Source of the DNA: Miscanthus floridulus
Lineage: Eukaryota; Streptophyta; Magnoliopsida; Poales; Poaceae
DNA: 64,000 nucleotides
NCBI RefSeq assembly: GCF_019320115.1
Contig: NC_089584.1
Span: 106,135,111-106,199,110, forward strand
Direction of reading: 5' to 3'
Shown here: positions 1-11,453 of the stretch, piece by piece
Layout: each line of letters begins with the position of its first letter
Position numbering within the stretch: position 1 is the first letter of the stretch
Notes under the pieces: generated by a model
Seen by the model: only the letters and a program-made list of their open reading frames with translations
The model's database searches: none
What the model was told of the DNA's origin: nothing
Program-made: the position numbers and the translations under genes

Positions 1-813
1 TCATTCCCATCATATTTTAAGGCTACAAAAATTACAGTGAGCACATAATAATACAATGAACCTACTATAAAAATTCATGGACAAAACTATTACACATTTG
101 CCAGAAAAATCCTACAAATATTAACCTAATAGTACTAAGCTCTTTCAAATGAATTAATATACCTAAGCATCAAGTCAGACATGTATCCACTAATCATACC
201 ATCAGGTAGACAATATTTTTAGGAACTAAACATAATTTATTTCATCATTTTTTGACATCTATTTGAATTGATATGATTTTTCAAAGTCTAGCTCAGAATC
301 TAAAAATAAAAACCTATTTCTATTTTCTAGAAAAGGGAAAAACGAATTCAACCCGCATGGCCCACTAACGAACAACGCGGCCCACACACGCGCGAAGGCG
401 GCCCGCAGCGGGGGAGCCCGCGGGCGCGCTGACCAACTTGCAAAAACGCCCTCGCGTTCTCCAATAATACTACTAACACTATGTGCACTATTTGAACAGA
501 CTACAATTTTGCAACAAAACCCTCGCCCCATCTTTCCTTCACAACAGAGAGGTCCACGTCCTAGCCGCACACGTCGGCGTGGTGGACGATGACACTAGTG
601 ACCCTCACCGGCCAACCAGGACCTTCCTCGCCCTATCTAAAGGACCGATGCTCACCTAGGTGCAGACGTGAATCGATGGGCGGTGAAGAGACAAGCGGGG
701 GCATGCCCAGGAGCTCCCTCTGCGGCGACGGCCAACCTGTGACGGCGGCAACCCTGTTCTTGTGAGCTCTACCACCAGAGAGGAACTATGGACAGCGGAT
801 GAGCGTTAGGGTC
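1..813. other. Left flank, no gene recognised
   Basis: The first 300 bases are AT-rich and the rest is moderately GC-rich. Short open frames exist but none has recognisable protein features. The last five bases before the first LTR are GGGTC. This would be one half of a target-site duplication, but the other half is lost because the right end of that element is truncated. Confidence 0.4.
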
Positions 814-2009
814 TGTCAGTGCAGAAAGTGACCAACTAGTAAAAATTTGTAGTTTTGCTGTACGTTGTGATCAGAGGTGGCCTAACACTTAATGACACAT
901 GATTTATACTAGTTCAGGCAACGTGCCATACGTCCAGTCGGGGTCGGTCGGTGACTTTATTCCTGAGCCCAGGTGCTCGAAGTCTATAGTGGGGTTACAA
1001 ACGAGAAGGAGAAAGGAGGGGGTATACAAGAGGTTCGGATGGCTCCGACCGGAAGGGCTGCAGTCGGAACTTAGTGGTCCTGCGGTTGTAAGGGGGTGGT
1101 GTCGATCTCATGAGTCTGAGCTTTTGTGAAGTCGATCTCCTTTGGTTGGAGGGAGCGCATCCCCTTTTATAGATGAAGGGGATGGCTTTTATAGGTGAGA
1201 GGGAGAGAGTACAGATATTTCTAAGCCTTGCTGCCTACGGTGATGAAAACTGGATAATGGTTGAAGCCCCCCAATACTATTGATGTCGCTGTAGGATGTC
1301 AGATGTGCACGGGGGTCGAGCTATCTTCTTCAGGAAGGATGGATGCTGGTACCTGCAAATACTTCCGGATGCCTAGTGGCATGTGACGAGCCACGCTATG
1401 TTCACCCGGTATGGCAAATCCTGGAGCCCATACCATGATCGATGTTCAGAGACATGCGGGGGGCTTACCATATGGGAGTTTCTAGCGGCCCCTACAATAC
1501 TTTGTGTCAGGGTGGCTGCAGAGCATAGTTTCGTGCAGGGTATGGTCCCTGGTACAGTGGTTTTGACTTGTGAGCCATGCCTTACCTTTCTCCGCATGTC
1601 TTCTGGTTCCCTCCGAACGGGGAGCCCCCGGTCGGATGACTCCAGTCGGCTCTTAGTGCATCGGTCAGCGAAGAGCGGTGAGCAGGCTTCCTATGAGCCC
1701 CGGTCGCGGGGTCAGAGTCGCGGGGTTGGAGTAGGAAGCAGTGTTTTTGGCCAAGCCTTCCGATTGGAGAGACTGCTTGGAGACGGCTGGTGCCTGAAGC
1801 GAGTGCTCCGGTCGGAGAGGTGGGCTGAAGAAGTTGACGAGCGAGCGCTTGTTCTTAAGGGTAGACCTTCCGGTTGACGATTGGACTTCTCTTCTGGCCC
1901 GCTGTGTTTTAGTTTTTTGGGCCAGCCCATGAAATATATGTTGTTTTCCTAGGCTAAGCCCGGGCGTGGAAGACGGTCCTCGAGGGACCTCAGGTTTATG
2001 AACCCGACA
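814..2009 (-). repeat. 3' LTR of Tat element 1 (1,196 bp)
   Basis: On the plus strand it starts TGTCAGTGCAG and ends GAACCCGACA, so it is bounded by TG...CA. Its first ~566 bases match 11454-12017 at roughly 95 percent by eye. Its full length matches 50010-51042 more loosely. On the minus strand a purine-rich tract abuts its outer TGTCGGG end, which fixes the element orientation as minus. Confidence 0.85.
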
Positions 2010-2030
2010 GGAGCCCCCAAGCCCTCGGGC
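2010..2030 (-). other. Polypurine tract next to the 3' LTR
   Basis: Read on the minus strand this is GGGCTTGGGGGCTCC, followed directly by the LTR start TGTCGGG. This is the usual plus-strand primer position in LTR retrotransposons. The corresponding site in the copy at 51043 is less pure. Confidence 0.65.
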
Positions 2031-2457
2031 GATTTGAGTCAAATTGTCCGGGGGATTTTTGTCTTGCTGGCGGGTGCGCGCGAGCGCACCCGCGGGTGTA
2101 GCCCCCGAGTCCCCAGGTGGTTCGGGCGGAACCGACTGGGGGGTTTTGTGTTGTGTCTGTGGGTGCGCGTGTTTTGAGTTTTAAGACGTGATTTTGTTTA
2201 ACCATGGCGTCGTTGTGCAGCCGAGGTGTTTTTAAGCGCGGGGATTGGATTGAGACAGAACTTATTGATCCCGGGGTCGATGCGCGCCGGGGATCGGACG
2301 AGGAAGTTTAGTTTTGGATGTAACAGAGTTTGATCTTTGGCGTCGGTGTACGCCGTGGGATCGGGTAAGGTGGAGTCGTGAGTAGACCCAGGCGTCGGTG
2401 CTCGCCGTGGATCGAGAGAGTTAGTTTTTAGTTAGTGAAGCCGTCTGAAGTCGTTAC

Positions 2458-2660
2458 GCGAGTTTTGGAGTCACGGTCCTAGGAGCCATAGCCAGATGTC
2501 ACCGATCCTGTTGACGTGAGTTTAGGAGTCGCGGTCCCAAGAGCCGTAGCCAGATGTCACGTATCCCATCGATGCGAGTTTAGGAGTCATGGTCCCAAGA
2601 GCCATAGCCAGATGTCGCCTATCCCGTCGACGCAAGTTCAGAGTCGCAGTCCCATGACAT
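2458..2660. repeat. 58-bp tandem repeat, about 3.5 copies
   Basis: Three consecutive units begin GCGAGTTT(T/A)GGAGTC and contain GAGCC(A/G)TAGCCAGATGTC, followed by a shorter fourth. Unit starts are near 2457, 2515, 2573 and 2631. The same location of the sister element at 51146 carries an unrelated 47-bp repeat. Confidence 0.8.
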
Positions 2661-3290
2661 TTAAGCCCCCGAGCCTTGTCGGGCCTTCGTGGGGGGTTGT
2701 GAGTGGTTTTGCGCTACCCCATCTGGTTCCTCACAACTGGAGGGGCTGAGTTTCGTCGCCTGTCCCGATCGCTCGGGCTCGAAGACTAGCTCGGTGAGCT
2801 CGCTAACGGGTGTGATCGAGTAGAATCTGGGTTCGTCGTTCGCGATGGGGTCAGCATAGCCCTCTTGTGGCATTCCACTACTCCTTTACCTGCAACCCAG
2901 CAGATGCCTAGGTCATTTCGTAGAGCGACCTGGGTGGCCTAACGGCCTCCCCTCGATGGGGATTCTGTGGGTCTGGCGAGAGGTTCAGGATCGAACGAGA
3001 AGGTTGAGGTGACCCAGTTTGCCAGATCGGGCGAAGGCCGCACGATGCTCATATATGGTTTTCTCCCCTAGCTCTGTTTGGTTGCTCATGTCAAATGAGG
3101 CAAGCCACCACTTCGTGGCGCAACACGGAGCATTCTAGTGCATTTCGCTGCATGTGCGATGCTTAGTTCTCGAGCCCTCGGGCGGTTCATGCCCTAACCA
3201 TCCGGGGGATTCAGGCGTATGGAATGAAATGTGCGTATGGATGTATGAATGTTTTTAAATTGAAATATAGGGGCTTTGATAGTGTTTTAC

Positions 3291-3935
3291 CTTGAAGACT
3301 GGAGAGACGGGGTTCATCGGGCTCCAGTCGAAAACGTCCGTCCGGGACCTATGGTTGTCAATCATGGGTTAGCCCTCGTGTGAACAGTTTTGTATTTAAT
3401 GAACATATGCTTACCTTGATGACCTGAGAGACGGGGTTCACAGGGCTTTAGTTGGAAATGTCTGACTGGGACCCGTGCTCGTCATTCGAGACGGAGTCGG
3501 CATGGCCCGCATGGGGCGCCCCTTCGCTTCCTACCTGTATCTCAGGTGCTTATCCTGAGTGAATCGATCGACTCAGGAGGCCGGTTGATCTATCCTAGGT
3601 GACTCAATCGACTCAGGGAGGTCTGGTTGTCTCTCGGCGGAGATTTCGTGTGGTGGTGCCTGCACGACTGGAGTGATGGAGTTCGAAGAGCTCTAGTCAG
3701 AAACGTCTGACCGGTACCTACACTTGTCAATCGTGGGTTAGCCCTTGTGTGAACTGTTTGTATTAATGAACACATGCTCACCTTGGTGACCTGAGAGACG
3801 AGGTTCGAAGAGCTCCAGTCGGAGACGTCCGACCGGGACCTTGGTGACCTGAGAGACGGGCTTCGAAGAGCTCCAGTCGGAGATGTCCGACCGGGACCTG
3901 TATCTCAGGTGTTTATCCTGAGTGAATCGATCGAC
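3291..3935. repeat. Dispersed-to-tandem ~57-bp repeat, five copies
   Basis: Copies near 3291, 3415, 3660, 3781 and 3841 share the core 'gagagacggggttc...agggctccagtcgg...gtccgaccgggacc'. The last two are directly adjacent. A second block, containing 'ttatcctgagtgaatcgatc', occurs twice (near 3545 and 3910). Confidence 0.7.
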
Positions 3936-4436
3936 TCAGGAGGCCAGTTGATCTCTCCCGGCGGAGATTTCGCTGTTGGGTCTCTCTAGGTCTGGCCTAG
4001 GGAGACGGGGAGTCGCCCGCGTGTGGTGGCGCTTTGGCTTTCGTGCTCGGCACATGGTAGTGGTTGATCGTGTGGTAGTGGTGGGCCATGGCCTGGTCAT
4101 GTCCCGCCTGACCAGGAGCCATTTCGTCGTGCTGGACACGACCCGTCGGTCAGGGGGCGTTCCATCTGCATTAATGGGAAAGAGAGAAATTCTCGCTCCG
4201 CCGTTCCGCCTTCCCCGATTGGCGCGTCCTTCCCTAGCTGCCGTCCCTTTTCTTTTAAGTAGGAGCAGGGAGAGGTTTTTGTTCCATTCTTTTGTCTGTT
4301 CTTCTTCTTCCATCGCCCTCCTTCTTTTCTTGCTATGAGTGTTCCTGAGAGCCGCGACGGTCTCTAGGAAAGAGAAGGGAGAGGGTGAGAGCAGAAGAGA
4401 AGAACTTACTGATTCTTTTTGCAATCCAGGGTGAGG

Positions 4437-7400
4437 ATGCCGGACTGGAAGTCGTCCACCGTGAGGAAGTCGGTGCTGGAGGCCTTCGTCCAGAAGGGGT
4501 TTCTGCCGCCGCAGGAGGTGGCGCACTAGAGGGTTCTCAGAAAGGAGGAGTTCCCGCAACCTCATTTCGATGAGGTGGTTTCATTGCTTACCTTCCACTA
4601 GTGAGGTTTGGGATACCCCACGCACTGGTTCCTGCGCGGGCTTCTCAACGAGTGGGGCCTGGAGCTACAGCATCTCAATCCGATGGGGGTGCTGCACCTC
4701 GCCGGATACGTTACTGTCTGCGAGGCTTTTCTTGGGATGGAGCCGCACGCAGATTTCTTCCGGTGGCTCTTCTCCCCGAGAGCCTTGACGGCGGGGGACT
4801 CGGCTAAGATTGCGCCGATGGGAGGATTCACCCTGCAGAGGAAGCCGGGCGTGGGAGACTCATATCCTAGGTACCTCCCCTGTGACTCCAATCGAGGGTG
4901 TCATGGGGAGTGGTTCTACATTAGGAATCCAGTGACGGCGCCATTCTCGGTGTTCACCGGTAGGAGGCCGGAGAAAAAAGAAAGTTGGTCGTGGGGCTAC
5001 GCCAAAAAGGAGAAGCACAAGGTCGGAGTCATCGAGGCGGAGCTCCGAAAGCTCGTGAAGAGCGGTCTCAATGGGGTGCGGGTGTTTCACACCCTGTACC
5101 GCCGCCGGGTCGTGCCGTTGGCGGAGAGGGTGCGGCCGATGTGGATGTACGACGGCCTCATGGACCCGGACCATACATCGTCGGAGGATCTGCTGGACGA
5201 CGAGGTATGGAGTCGCATTGGCCGGGTGCTGCAGCTGAGGCCCATGGAGAGGGTCGAAGGGAGGCCCATAGCTTTCAACTCTTCGATCGTGTCCCGCCTG
5301 GTTTGTTCCCTTCTCTAATCTGTGCATTTTTCTCTGCTTTTCCTATTTCTTGATTGGGGGTCGTACGTTCCGTAGGGGCTCGAAAAGTACAAGTCCTGGC
5401 CGCACCTTCCCAAGGGGCCGGAGGGCCAGGCCCAGCAAGCCACTCAGAAGGAAGCGGCAGACGCCCGGAAGAAGAAAAGAACTGAGGAGGTTTGGTGGAA
5501 GGAAGAGAAGAAGAAGGAGGTCGCCCGGCGCATGAGGGCCGGGGAACGTAGGAGCGACGTCGAGTTGGAACTCGTGTCGAATGACCCTCCTACAAATTTG
5601 GATGACATGGTCTTCTCCGAGGAGGAGAGTTGAGAGGTCGCCGTGACCTTGGCGGAGCGTCGCAGCCCTACGGCGATGTCTACTGGTGGTGAGCAGGAGG
5701 CCGCATGGCGTGTGGTGGTTCCTGCATCGAGGAAGCGCGTAGCAAGTGCAAACGTCGTTGGTGAGCAGGTGGTGAAGTGGCCACGGTCACCGCGCCCCTT
5801 GGGGGCGTCGCCGATCCCGTCGTCGTCTGTGGCGGGCGCTTGTGCGGCGACGGAACCGGTGCCAATGATGGACTTGCAGCCGAAGGAGGCCTTGCCTGTC
5901 ATAGCTGTAGTCGAGCAGTCTGGGTGGTCTAAGGGGTAGACTGGCACCCGATCGATACGCGACTTGCAGTCGGAGGATGCCCCGCCCGCTGCTCTAGTCA
6001 GGGAGTCCCGAGCCGGGGGTCGCAGCGACCTGCAGGCCAGGCAGGAGCCGGTCGGGATGACTCCGACCCCATTCGAAGCGAGGGGGCACGGGTCGCAGCC
6101 TGGGAGCGGTTCTCGGCCCATAGGTCCATGGTCGTCGGAGCCTGCCTTCTGGGTCGTGCCACTCGCCACCCGGTATGTTTCCTTGCTGCTTTGATTCTTG
6201 CTGGTTGAGTCTTTGTGGAGTGTGGCTTACCCGTGATTTTTGTTAGCGACCGGGGGATGCCGGGGTTGAGCATCGCCCCGGCCTCCGTGTAGGAGGTTTG
6301 GAGGCCCACACTGCAGCGTGTGGCGGTGAGCGAAGGTGGCAGCGGGGTGGCGGCAGCAAGGCCTTCCCTCCCGGCGGTGTTGCCCCTCGAGGGGGTTGCT
6401 GATAAGGCAGTAGTGGCGGCGTTGGTGTTGGCAGCGATCCCAGTGCCAACGGCGGAGGTGACGCTCGTGGCCCCTTCTTCAGCGGTCGCAGTGGAGGAGA
6501 TGAGGGAGAGCGAACTCCCTATCTCACCGGGTGGAGAGCTGCACGACCTATCCTTGCCGTCGGAGCCGAAGGCGTCGGTGGGAAGCGTGGTCGGGATGGA
6601 GCTGGGATGCCCGACGGCATCCCATGCGAACGTGGTGGTGGAAATCTCGTCTGACAACGAGGCGTATACCGTGGTGGAACCAGTGGTGTCACCGTGGGAG
6701 CTGTTGGTGGTCCGGTCGGAGGGTGGGCCCTCCGGTGGTTCATCGGAGGGTGACCTGGAGTGGCCCTTCCCCGAGGACCCGTCAAAGGCGAGGTTCATCC
6801 TCCAGGATTCCCGAGAGTGCCAGCTCTAGGAATTTTTTGGCGGACAAGGGCATGCCGTGGTGTCCGAGCTCACCGAGCTGTCCATGAAGCTGGAGAGCGC
6901 CCGGAAGCAGGCTCAGTTTGCCCGGTAGCTAGTTGAGGTCGACCTGTAGCTTGCCGCGGAGGTGAGTTTTTGGTACTTCTCCTTGCCCTTCGAATCTTTC
7001 ATCGGTTGTTTTTATAACGCCTATTTTTCACAGGAAATAAGAAAGGTGTCGTCCCGCAAGTCTCACTTCCTCAGGGCGGAACACGCCCGGATGGCCGAGC
7101 TTGAGCGCCGGGTGGAGTTCGCTTGCCACAAGTCCTAGGTCCGAGCGGCCGAGGCGGCTATGGCATGGGTGGAGGAGCAGCGTGTGGTAGAGCGGGCGAC
7201 TGCGGCCGAGCAAGGGCTCGAGGCGGCGAAGGTTCGCCAGGCGGAGGCTGAGGTAGGGCTGCGCACGTCCCTAGCGAGCACCGAGGCGGCGCTCCAAGAG
7301 GCCTTGGCAGCCCTTGAGCCGTAGCGAGCCACCCTGGAGTCGGCACAGAAGGCCCTAGAGGTAGAGCAGAGGGCCCGGTCGGAGGTGGATCGGGAGGTGC

Positions 7401-8175
7401 TCACGCTCCAAGACTAGGTGGTGGGGATGGAGGACGCGAGTGCCCGGCTGCATGAGCGGGTGGCTCGGCAGGCAGAGGATCTCTCCACCCTTGAGGCCTC
7501 TCGCGTTGGTGCATACCCTTTTGTTTTCTAGTGGTGTTGATTTTTCCCTTAGCCTATTTCTGAGTTTATCGCCCTTTCTGCAGAGCTGGGTGAAAAGGTG
7601 AAGGCGCTGGAGCGAGACCTGGAGACGTCCAAGGCGAGCTTCAGCTGGAACGCCGAGGAGCTGGCCAAGTCCCGTGAAGAGCGACGGGCTCTCAAAGGGG
7701 ATCTTGACCAGATCCGCAACGTTGCCCGGCTTGTCGTCTCGGAAATCTTTGGGTCGGTACCAAGTACCAGCGCTACCACGGTCCAGCTGGCGGAGGTCCC
7801 AGACGCGGTCAAGGACCTCATCAGGAGCGGGCTATTTTATGGAGCGTCGGGGGTGCTGACCTCGGTGGCAATGCACCACCCGAACCTGGACTTTGATGCT
7901 ATCTGCAGCGGGTATGATGAAGGTCTGAGCATGGAGGACATCCAATCCATCGAGGTGAGCTTACTACCGTCGAGTGGGTGGTGGATGTTCGCCGTCAAGA
8001 CATGGCCCGAAGCATGCGTGGAGAGAATGCTTCCGAGCCTGCGGATAGCCCGGAGCCTGGTTCAGGGGGAAATGTCACCTCGGCCTCGGTCGAGCCGAAC
8101 GTCTTACCGCTAGGGGGTGAGCAGCCTACGCCTTCATCGGTTGAGCCGCCAGCAGATGCCGCGGGGTCGGTTTAA
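4437..8175 (+). pseudogene. Antisense multi-exon gene of Tat element 1, PF04195-like ('putative gypsy-type transposon' domain), degenerate
   Basis: Reading begins at an ATG at 4437 (MPDWKSS). The most recognisable block is at 4600-5318, with GYPTHWFLRGLLNEWGLELQ, VTVCEAFLGMEPHADFF, SPRALTAG, CDSNRG.HGEWFYIRNP and GVRVFHTLYRRRV. I associate this with the plant family annotated 'putative gypsy-type transposon'. Downstream come a basic, Lys/Glu-rich exon (about 5375-5632), acidic low-complexity exons (to about 6830), a long Ala/Glu-rich coiled coil (about 7035-7510) and a C-terminal helical exon (7582-8175). Likely introns are GT-AG: about 5300-5374, 6172-6245, 6961-7034 and 7508-7581. The same intron positions occur in the copy at 53434-58905. 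Early in-frame stops (TAG after VAH; TAG TGA near 4591) and later stops and frameshifts show it is non-functional. The gene lies on the strand opposite to gag-pol. Function is unknown. Confidence 0.72.
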
Positions 8176-8639
8176 CACCTTTTTTTAAATACAAGTAGTT
8201 AGTAAATGTAAGAAGTTTAAGTTCGTGGGGGGGGGAACCCCTGTGTAAAATGTTTTTGTGTGTTTTAATGACTGCAATCGGTTTTTGTTTTTGTGATGGA
8301 GTTGCTCCATTCAGGGAAGCTTGTTCCCTTTCGTTCCTTAGTTCTCCCTTAGCATAATTTTGTTTTAAATTTCTTTCTATCTCGTACCTACCCATTTGTT
8401 CCGTAGGTCGCAATTTTGTGAGCCCGGGGCATGGCCCGCGAGGCTCGGCCGGTCGTAACCGTAGGAAAAGGCGGGGTGCGATCAGTCGGAATGTTCTAAA
8501 GCAAAGTTACGTAAGGTAAAACAAAGGAATGAACTACCCTTCTGTTTAGGTAGGAAGGAGTTTCTTCATACAAAAGCAAAAGAGTGCTTAAGGTAAAAAC
8601 AAAAACAAAGGGGTAGTAGAGCCCCCTAGTGGAGCCCCC

Positions 8640-8800
8640 GAGCGCCTCGAGCCGAAAAGTGTTCGGGTCGGGGTGCTCTTATAGGAGCATTCGCTAAGTA
8701 AAGGTAAGACTGAAACTTAGGAAGAGAAGAAGAGACATAGCTGTTCCAAGGTCGTCGGAGAGAACATCGTCATCGTTGTCCTTCAGTCGGTAGGCTTCCA
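8640..8800 (-). pseudogene. Integrase C-terminal scrap of Tat element 1
   Basis: Minus-strand translation near 8757-8799 gives EAYRLKDNDDDVLS. This matches the integrase C-terminal segment GAYRLKDDNDNIITNTW of the sister element near 59420-59480. The sequence just upstream in element orientation (above 8800) is gag C-terminus, so this marks the 3' edge of a large pol deletion. Confidence 0.6.
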
Positions 8801-10260
8801 TTCGGATCCCTTCGTGCTCTAGTCGTCTGGATCCTTGTCCGCTGCGCCCTCTTCTTTGGTCATTGCCTCCTCGCCTTTTTCTTCCATTGGCCTGCCAGCC
8901 TACCTCAACAGGTGCCTAAGGAGCCGACAGTCCTTATAGAGATGGTTGACGGGATAGTTGTGGTTGGTGCACGGGCTCTCCATGAGATCGTGGAAGTGGC
9001 CCAGAGGGTCTTGTTGGGGCTGTGTGCCTGTGTGATCGGCCGCGGTGACCGACGCAAAGTTAGCCGGTTGGCGGCGATCGTTTCTGTTCTTTTTTCCCCT
9101 CGCGTGGAGGGGCCCTCATTCTGATCCTGGCGCCTGGCCTTACCTTTGTCGTGGCCCCCGTTGAAGCGTGGTAGAAAAGGTGCTTGCTGGGGGTGTTGGA
9201 CAAAGGTCCGTGGTTTCAGACTGTCAGGGCTGGGACTCCAGTCGACGCTGCGCGCGTCTTGGTTCGGCCTGAGCCGTGCGTAGATAGGTGGTCGGCACGG
9301 GGCGGTCATCAAGTCAAGACAAGGAGTGGTTGTGGTTTCTTGTGCCGCAATCGGTGGTCGAGACGATAATGGGGTGTAGTGCCCCATCTGCTGTGTCCCT
9401 GTTCCCCGGACGGGGAGTGAGGTTGCGAGTCGACGTCGTGATACAGAATACTCCGCCTGTTGAACAGCAGCGGTCTCCAATAGTGCCTGAAGGTTCTGGT
9501 GGATAGCCCGTCCGCGAGGGTCGTTTGGCTCGGGCAAGTCACGCAGGAGCATTGCCGCGGCGGCAACATTCTGACTGGCTCGAGCGAACTATGGGGGGTT
9601 GGTCCCCCGAACCGGAGCATTGCGCTGGGGCTGACGGGCGTGACCCCGAGCACCGCTCGCAGGTCTATGCGCACAGGGCACAGTGTGGTGCGTCGAGTGC
9701 GTTGATGCAGTTGGTGGCTGATGCGACCACTGTCGTCGTAGATCCTCCCCATGGTCATGTGTGAGCTCGGGGGTCTCCGCGTGAGGGCCCGATGGGGCGT
9801 GGGTCCGGAAGGACTCCGTTACCCCTAGCGGCCGCTCTGGGGCGTCTGCCGCAGCGTATTCCCGGGACCGACAGGGGCTAGGTGCCACGTCGCTGATGCT
9901 GGAGCTATCGCTCCCGACGTCGTCATCCATGATGTCGAGGAAATAGGTGGGAGCATAGCTCGCCATCCCCACAAATTCAGACGTGAGAGGGTGCAGCGCC
10001 AGCACCTTTTGCAGTCCTCGGGCGTATGTGTCCGTGGAAGACACGAGGCCATAGGGGAACCGGCCATATGGTAGAGCGGGGTTTGAGTATAGAGTTTGCT
10101 CGGAATGAAGCGCTAATGCCACGCTGTCGAAGTCGCGCGTCCCGGAGTCGATGGAGGACGTCCCTCCAACGAGTGCCGGGTCACGAGCCTCCTCGCAGAG
10201 GTGAAGTACACTAAGCCGGTCGGCGATGAAGTCCAGGCTCCCAAAGCGGAAGGCCTGGGC

Positions 10261-10651
10261 TGTAACATCCTAATGGGCCAAAGTGGGCCCAATCCAGTTT
10301 CAGTATGGGCCGGCGCTACTGTAGCAGAGGGTGTCGGGTACTGTAGCAGATGGGCTCCAGGCTACTGTTCACCAAAACAATGTTCATCCGAAAATGGGCC
10401 GGTCAAATTTGGAGTACTGTTCACGCGGTACTGTAGCGTCGTGAAAAACACTGTGCAACCAGGTTTAGTACCATACTGGAAATCCTGAAATCGCCGGATC
10501 GACTTAAATACCAGGGCCAGGGACGCGTAGTAACCTTCGGTTAACCGTTTTGAACGAAGCGAGGACGAAAGTTCAAGCGGGTTGCTACGCGGGTGGGACC
10601 ACTCCTAGGAAGAGTGGGCCTGGGCCATGTATGTCGGGACTGGACGTTACA
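10261..10651 (+). repeat. TRIM 5' LTR
   Basis: A 391-bp LTR bounded by TGTAAC...GTTACA. It contains several copies of TACTGTAGC and ACTGTTCA(C/T) spaced through the first 180 bases. Confidence 0.93.
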
Positions 10652-10653
10652 TT

Positions 10654-10666
10654 TGGTATCAGAGCC
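10654..10666 (+). other. TRIM primer-binding site (tRNA-iMet type)
   Basis: TGGTATCAGAGCC starts two bases after the 5' LTR. This is the canonical plant primer site complementary to the 3' end of initiator methionine tRNA. Confidence 0.93.
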
Positions 10667-10878
10667 GACTCTCGAGGTTTCACGGGCACGTGGGGACAAC
10701 TGCGCGGGTATGTTGTGTGCATGTGCGTGGGCCCGTCGTGGACACGGCATGGCATACACATGCGCCGGCACGGGGCCACACAAACGTGTTGAAGAGAGGC
10801 GGATCCTGGGGTAAATGTCCCGAAAGGGTAAGCTGATCTGGCATTCGACGGGGACGTCGAATCTTTAGGGGGGATGAT

Positions 10879-11273
10879 TGTAACATCCTAATGGGCCAAA
10901 GTGGGCCCAATCCAGTTTCAGTATGGGCCGGCGCTACTGCAGCAGAGGGTGTCGGGTACTGTAGCAGCTGGGCTCCAGGCTACTGTTCACCGAAACACTG
11001 TTCATCCGAAAAAAAATGGGCCGGTCAAATTTGGAGTACTGTTCACGCGGTACTGTAGCGTCGCGAAAAACACTGTGCAACCAGGTTTAGTACCATACTG
11101 GAAATCCTGAAATCGCCGGATCGACTTAAATACCAGGGCCAGGGACGCGTAGTAACCTTCGGTTAACCGTTTTGAACGAAGCGAGGACGAAAGTTCAAGC
11201 GGGTTGCTACGCGGGTGGGACCACTCCTAGGAAGAGTGGGCCTGGGCCATGTATGTCGGGACTGGACGTTACA
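10879..11273 (+). repeat. TRIM 3' LTR
   Basis: The second copy of the TGTAAC...GTTACA repeat. The purine run at 10867-10873 just upstream is the polypurine tract. Confidence 0.93.
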
Positions 11274-11435
11274 TGGGCTGGCTCGAAGATGGGTGAAACC
11301 TGCATCCCGGCGGGCGAGAGTGTGGGGAACTCCAGCGAGCCGAAACGAATCGTATCGTCCGAGCCCGCCATGGTGGGGGTGGCAGAGAAATGGGCCATCC
11401 GATTACCAAAAAAGTGTTGAACGTACAGCGTCTTC

Positions 11436-11452
11436 CCCATGAACGGCGCCAA
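11436..11452 (-). other. Primer-binding site of Tat element 1
   Basis: On the minus strand the LTR end is followed by G and then TGGCGCCGTTCATGGGG. This TGGCGCC-type site is typical of Tat and Athila elements. It fixes 11454 as the inner edge of the right (5') LTR. Confidence 0.8.
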
Positions 11453-11453
11453 C

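Larger units (their letters stand above)
2031..4436. other. Non-coding 3' region of Tat element 1
   Basis: This 2.4-kb stretch lies between the antisense gene and the 3' LTR. It has no convincing coding sequence but contains two families of tandem or near-tandem repeats (2458-2660 and 3291-3935) and recurring 'gtcggcatag/cggagattctgtggg' type blocks. The same blocks recur at 51560-53230 in the second copy, so it belongs to the element. Hypervariable, repeat-rich 3' regions are known from Tat elements. Confidence 0.65.
10261..11273 (+). mobile_element. TRIM: miniature LTR retrotransposon (1,013 bp) inside gag
   Basis: Two direct repeats (10261-10651, 391 bp; 10879-11273, 395 bp) both start TGTAACATCC and end GGACGTTACA. 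They flank only 227 bases. The first is followed after two bases by TGGTATCAGAGCC, the plant initiator-tRNA-Met primer site. The second is preceded by TTTAGGGGGGATGAT, a polypurine tract. The 5-bp target duplication TGGGC lies on both sides (10256-10260 and 11274-11278). There is no coding capacity, so mobilisation would need proteins from another element. The repeats are nearly identical, with a few substitutions and a short A-run expansion. Confidence 0.95.
8801..11371 (-). pseudogene. Gag of Tat element 1, interrupted by a TRIM and by frameshifts
   Basis: The minus-strand start ATG at 11371 lies about 65 bases downstream of the primer-binding site (MAGSDDTIRFGSLEF). The frame runs to 11279, is interrupted by the TRIM at 10261-11273, and resumes with LHSEQTLYSNPALPYGRFPY and GMASYAPTYFLDIMDDD. 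Near the C-terminus, CTNHNYPVNHLYKDCRLLRH at about 8920-8980 is a C/H-rich segment in the style of Tat gag proteins. Frames shift near 9600-9700 and again toward 9180. The protein would be the nucleocapsid precursor. No intact capsid frame is left, so this copy cannot make particles itself. Confidence 0.65.

Noticed and set aside
899..1129. Short frames at 899 and 11563 resembling each other
   Set aside because: They are the same LTR sequence in two copies, not genes.
6320..6829. Val/Glu-rich plus-strand frame taken as an independent gene
   Set aside because: It fits as an exon of the antisense gene of Tat element 1, with splice sites around it and a counterpart in element 2.
10261..11273. 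Simple tandem duplication of ~390 bp
   Set aside because: The primer site, purine tract and TSD in the right places show it is an LTR pair of a TRIM.
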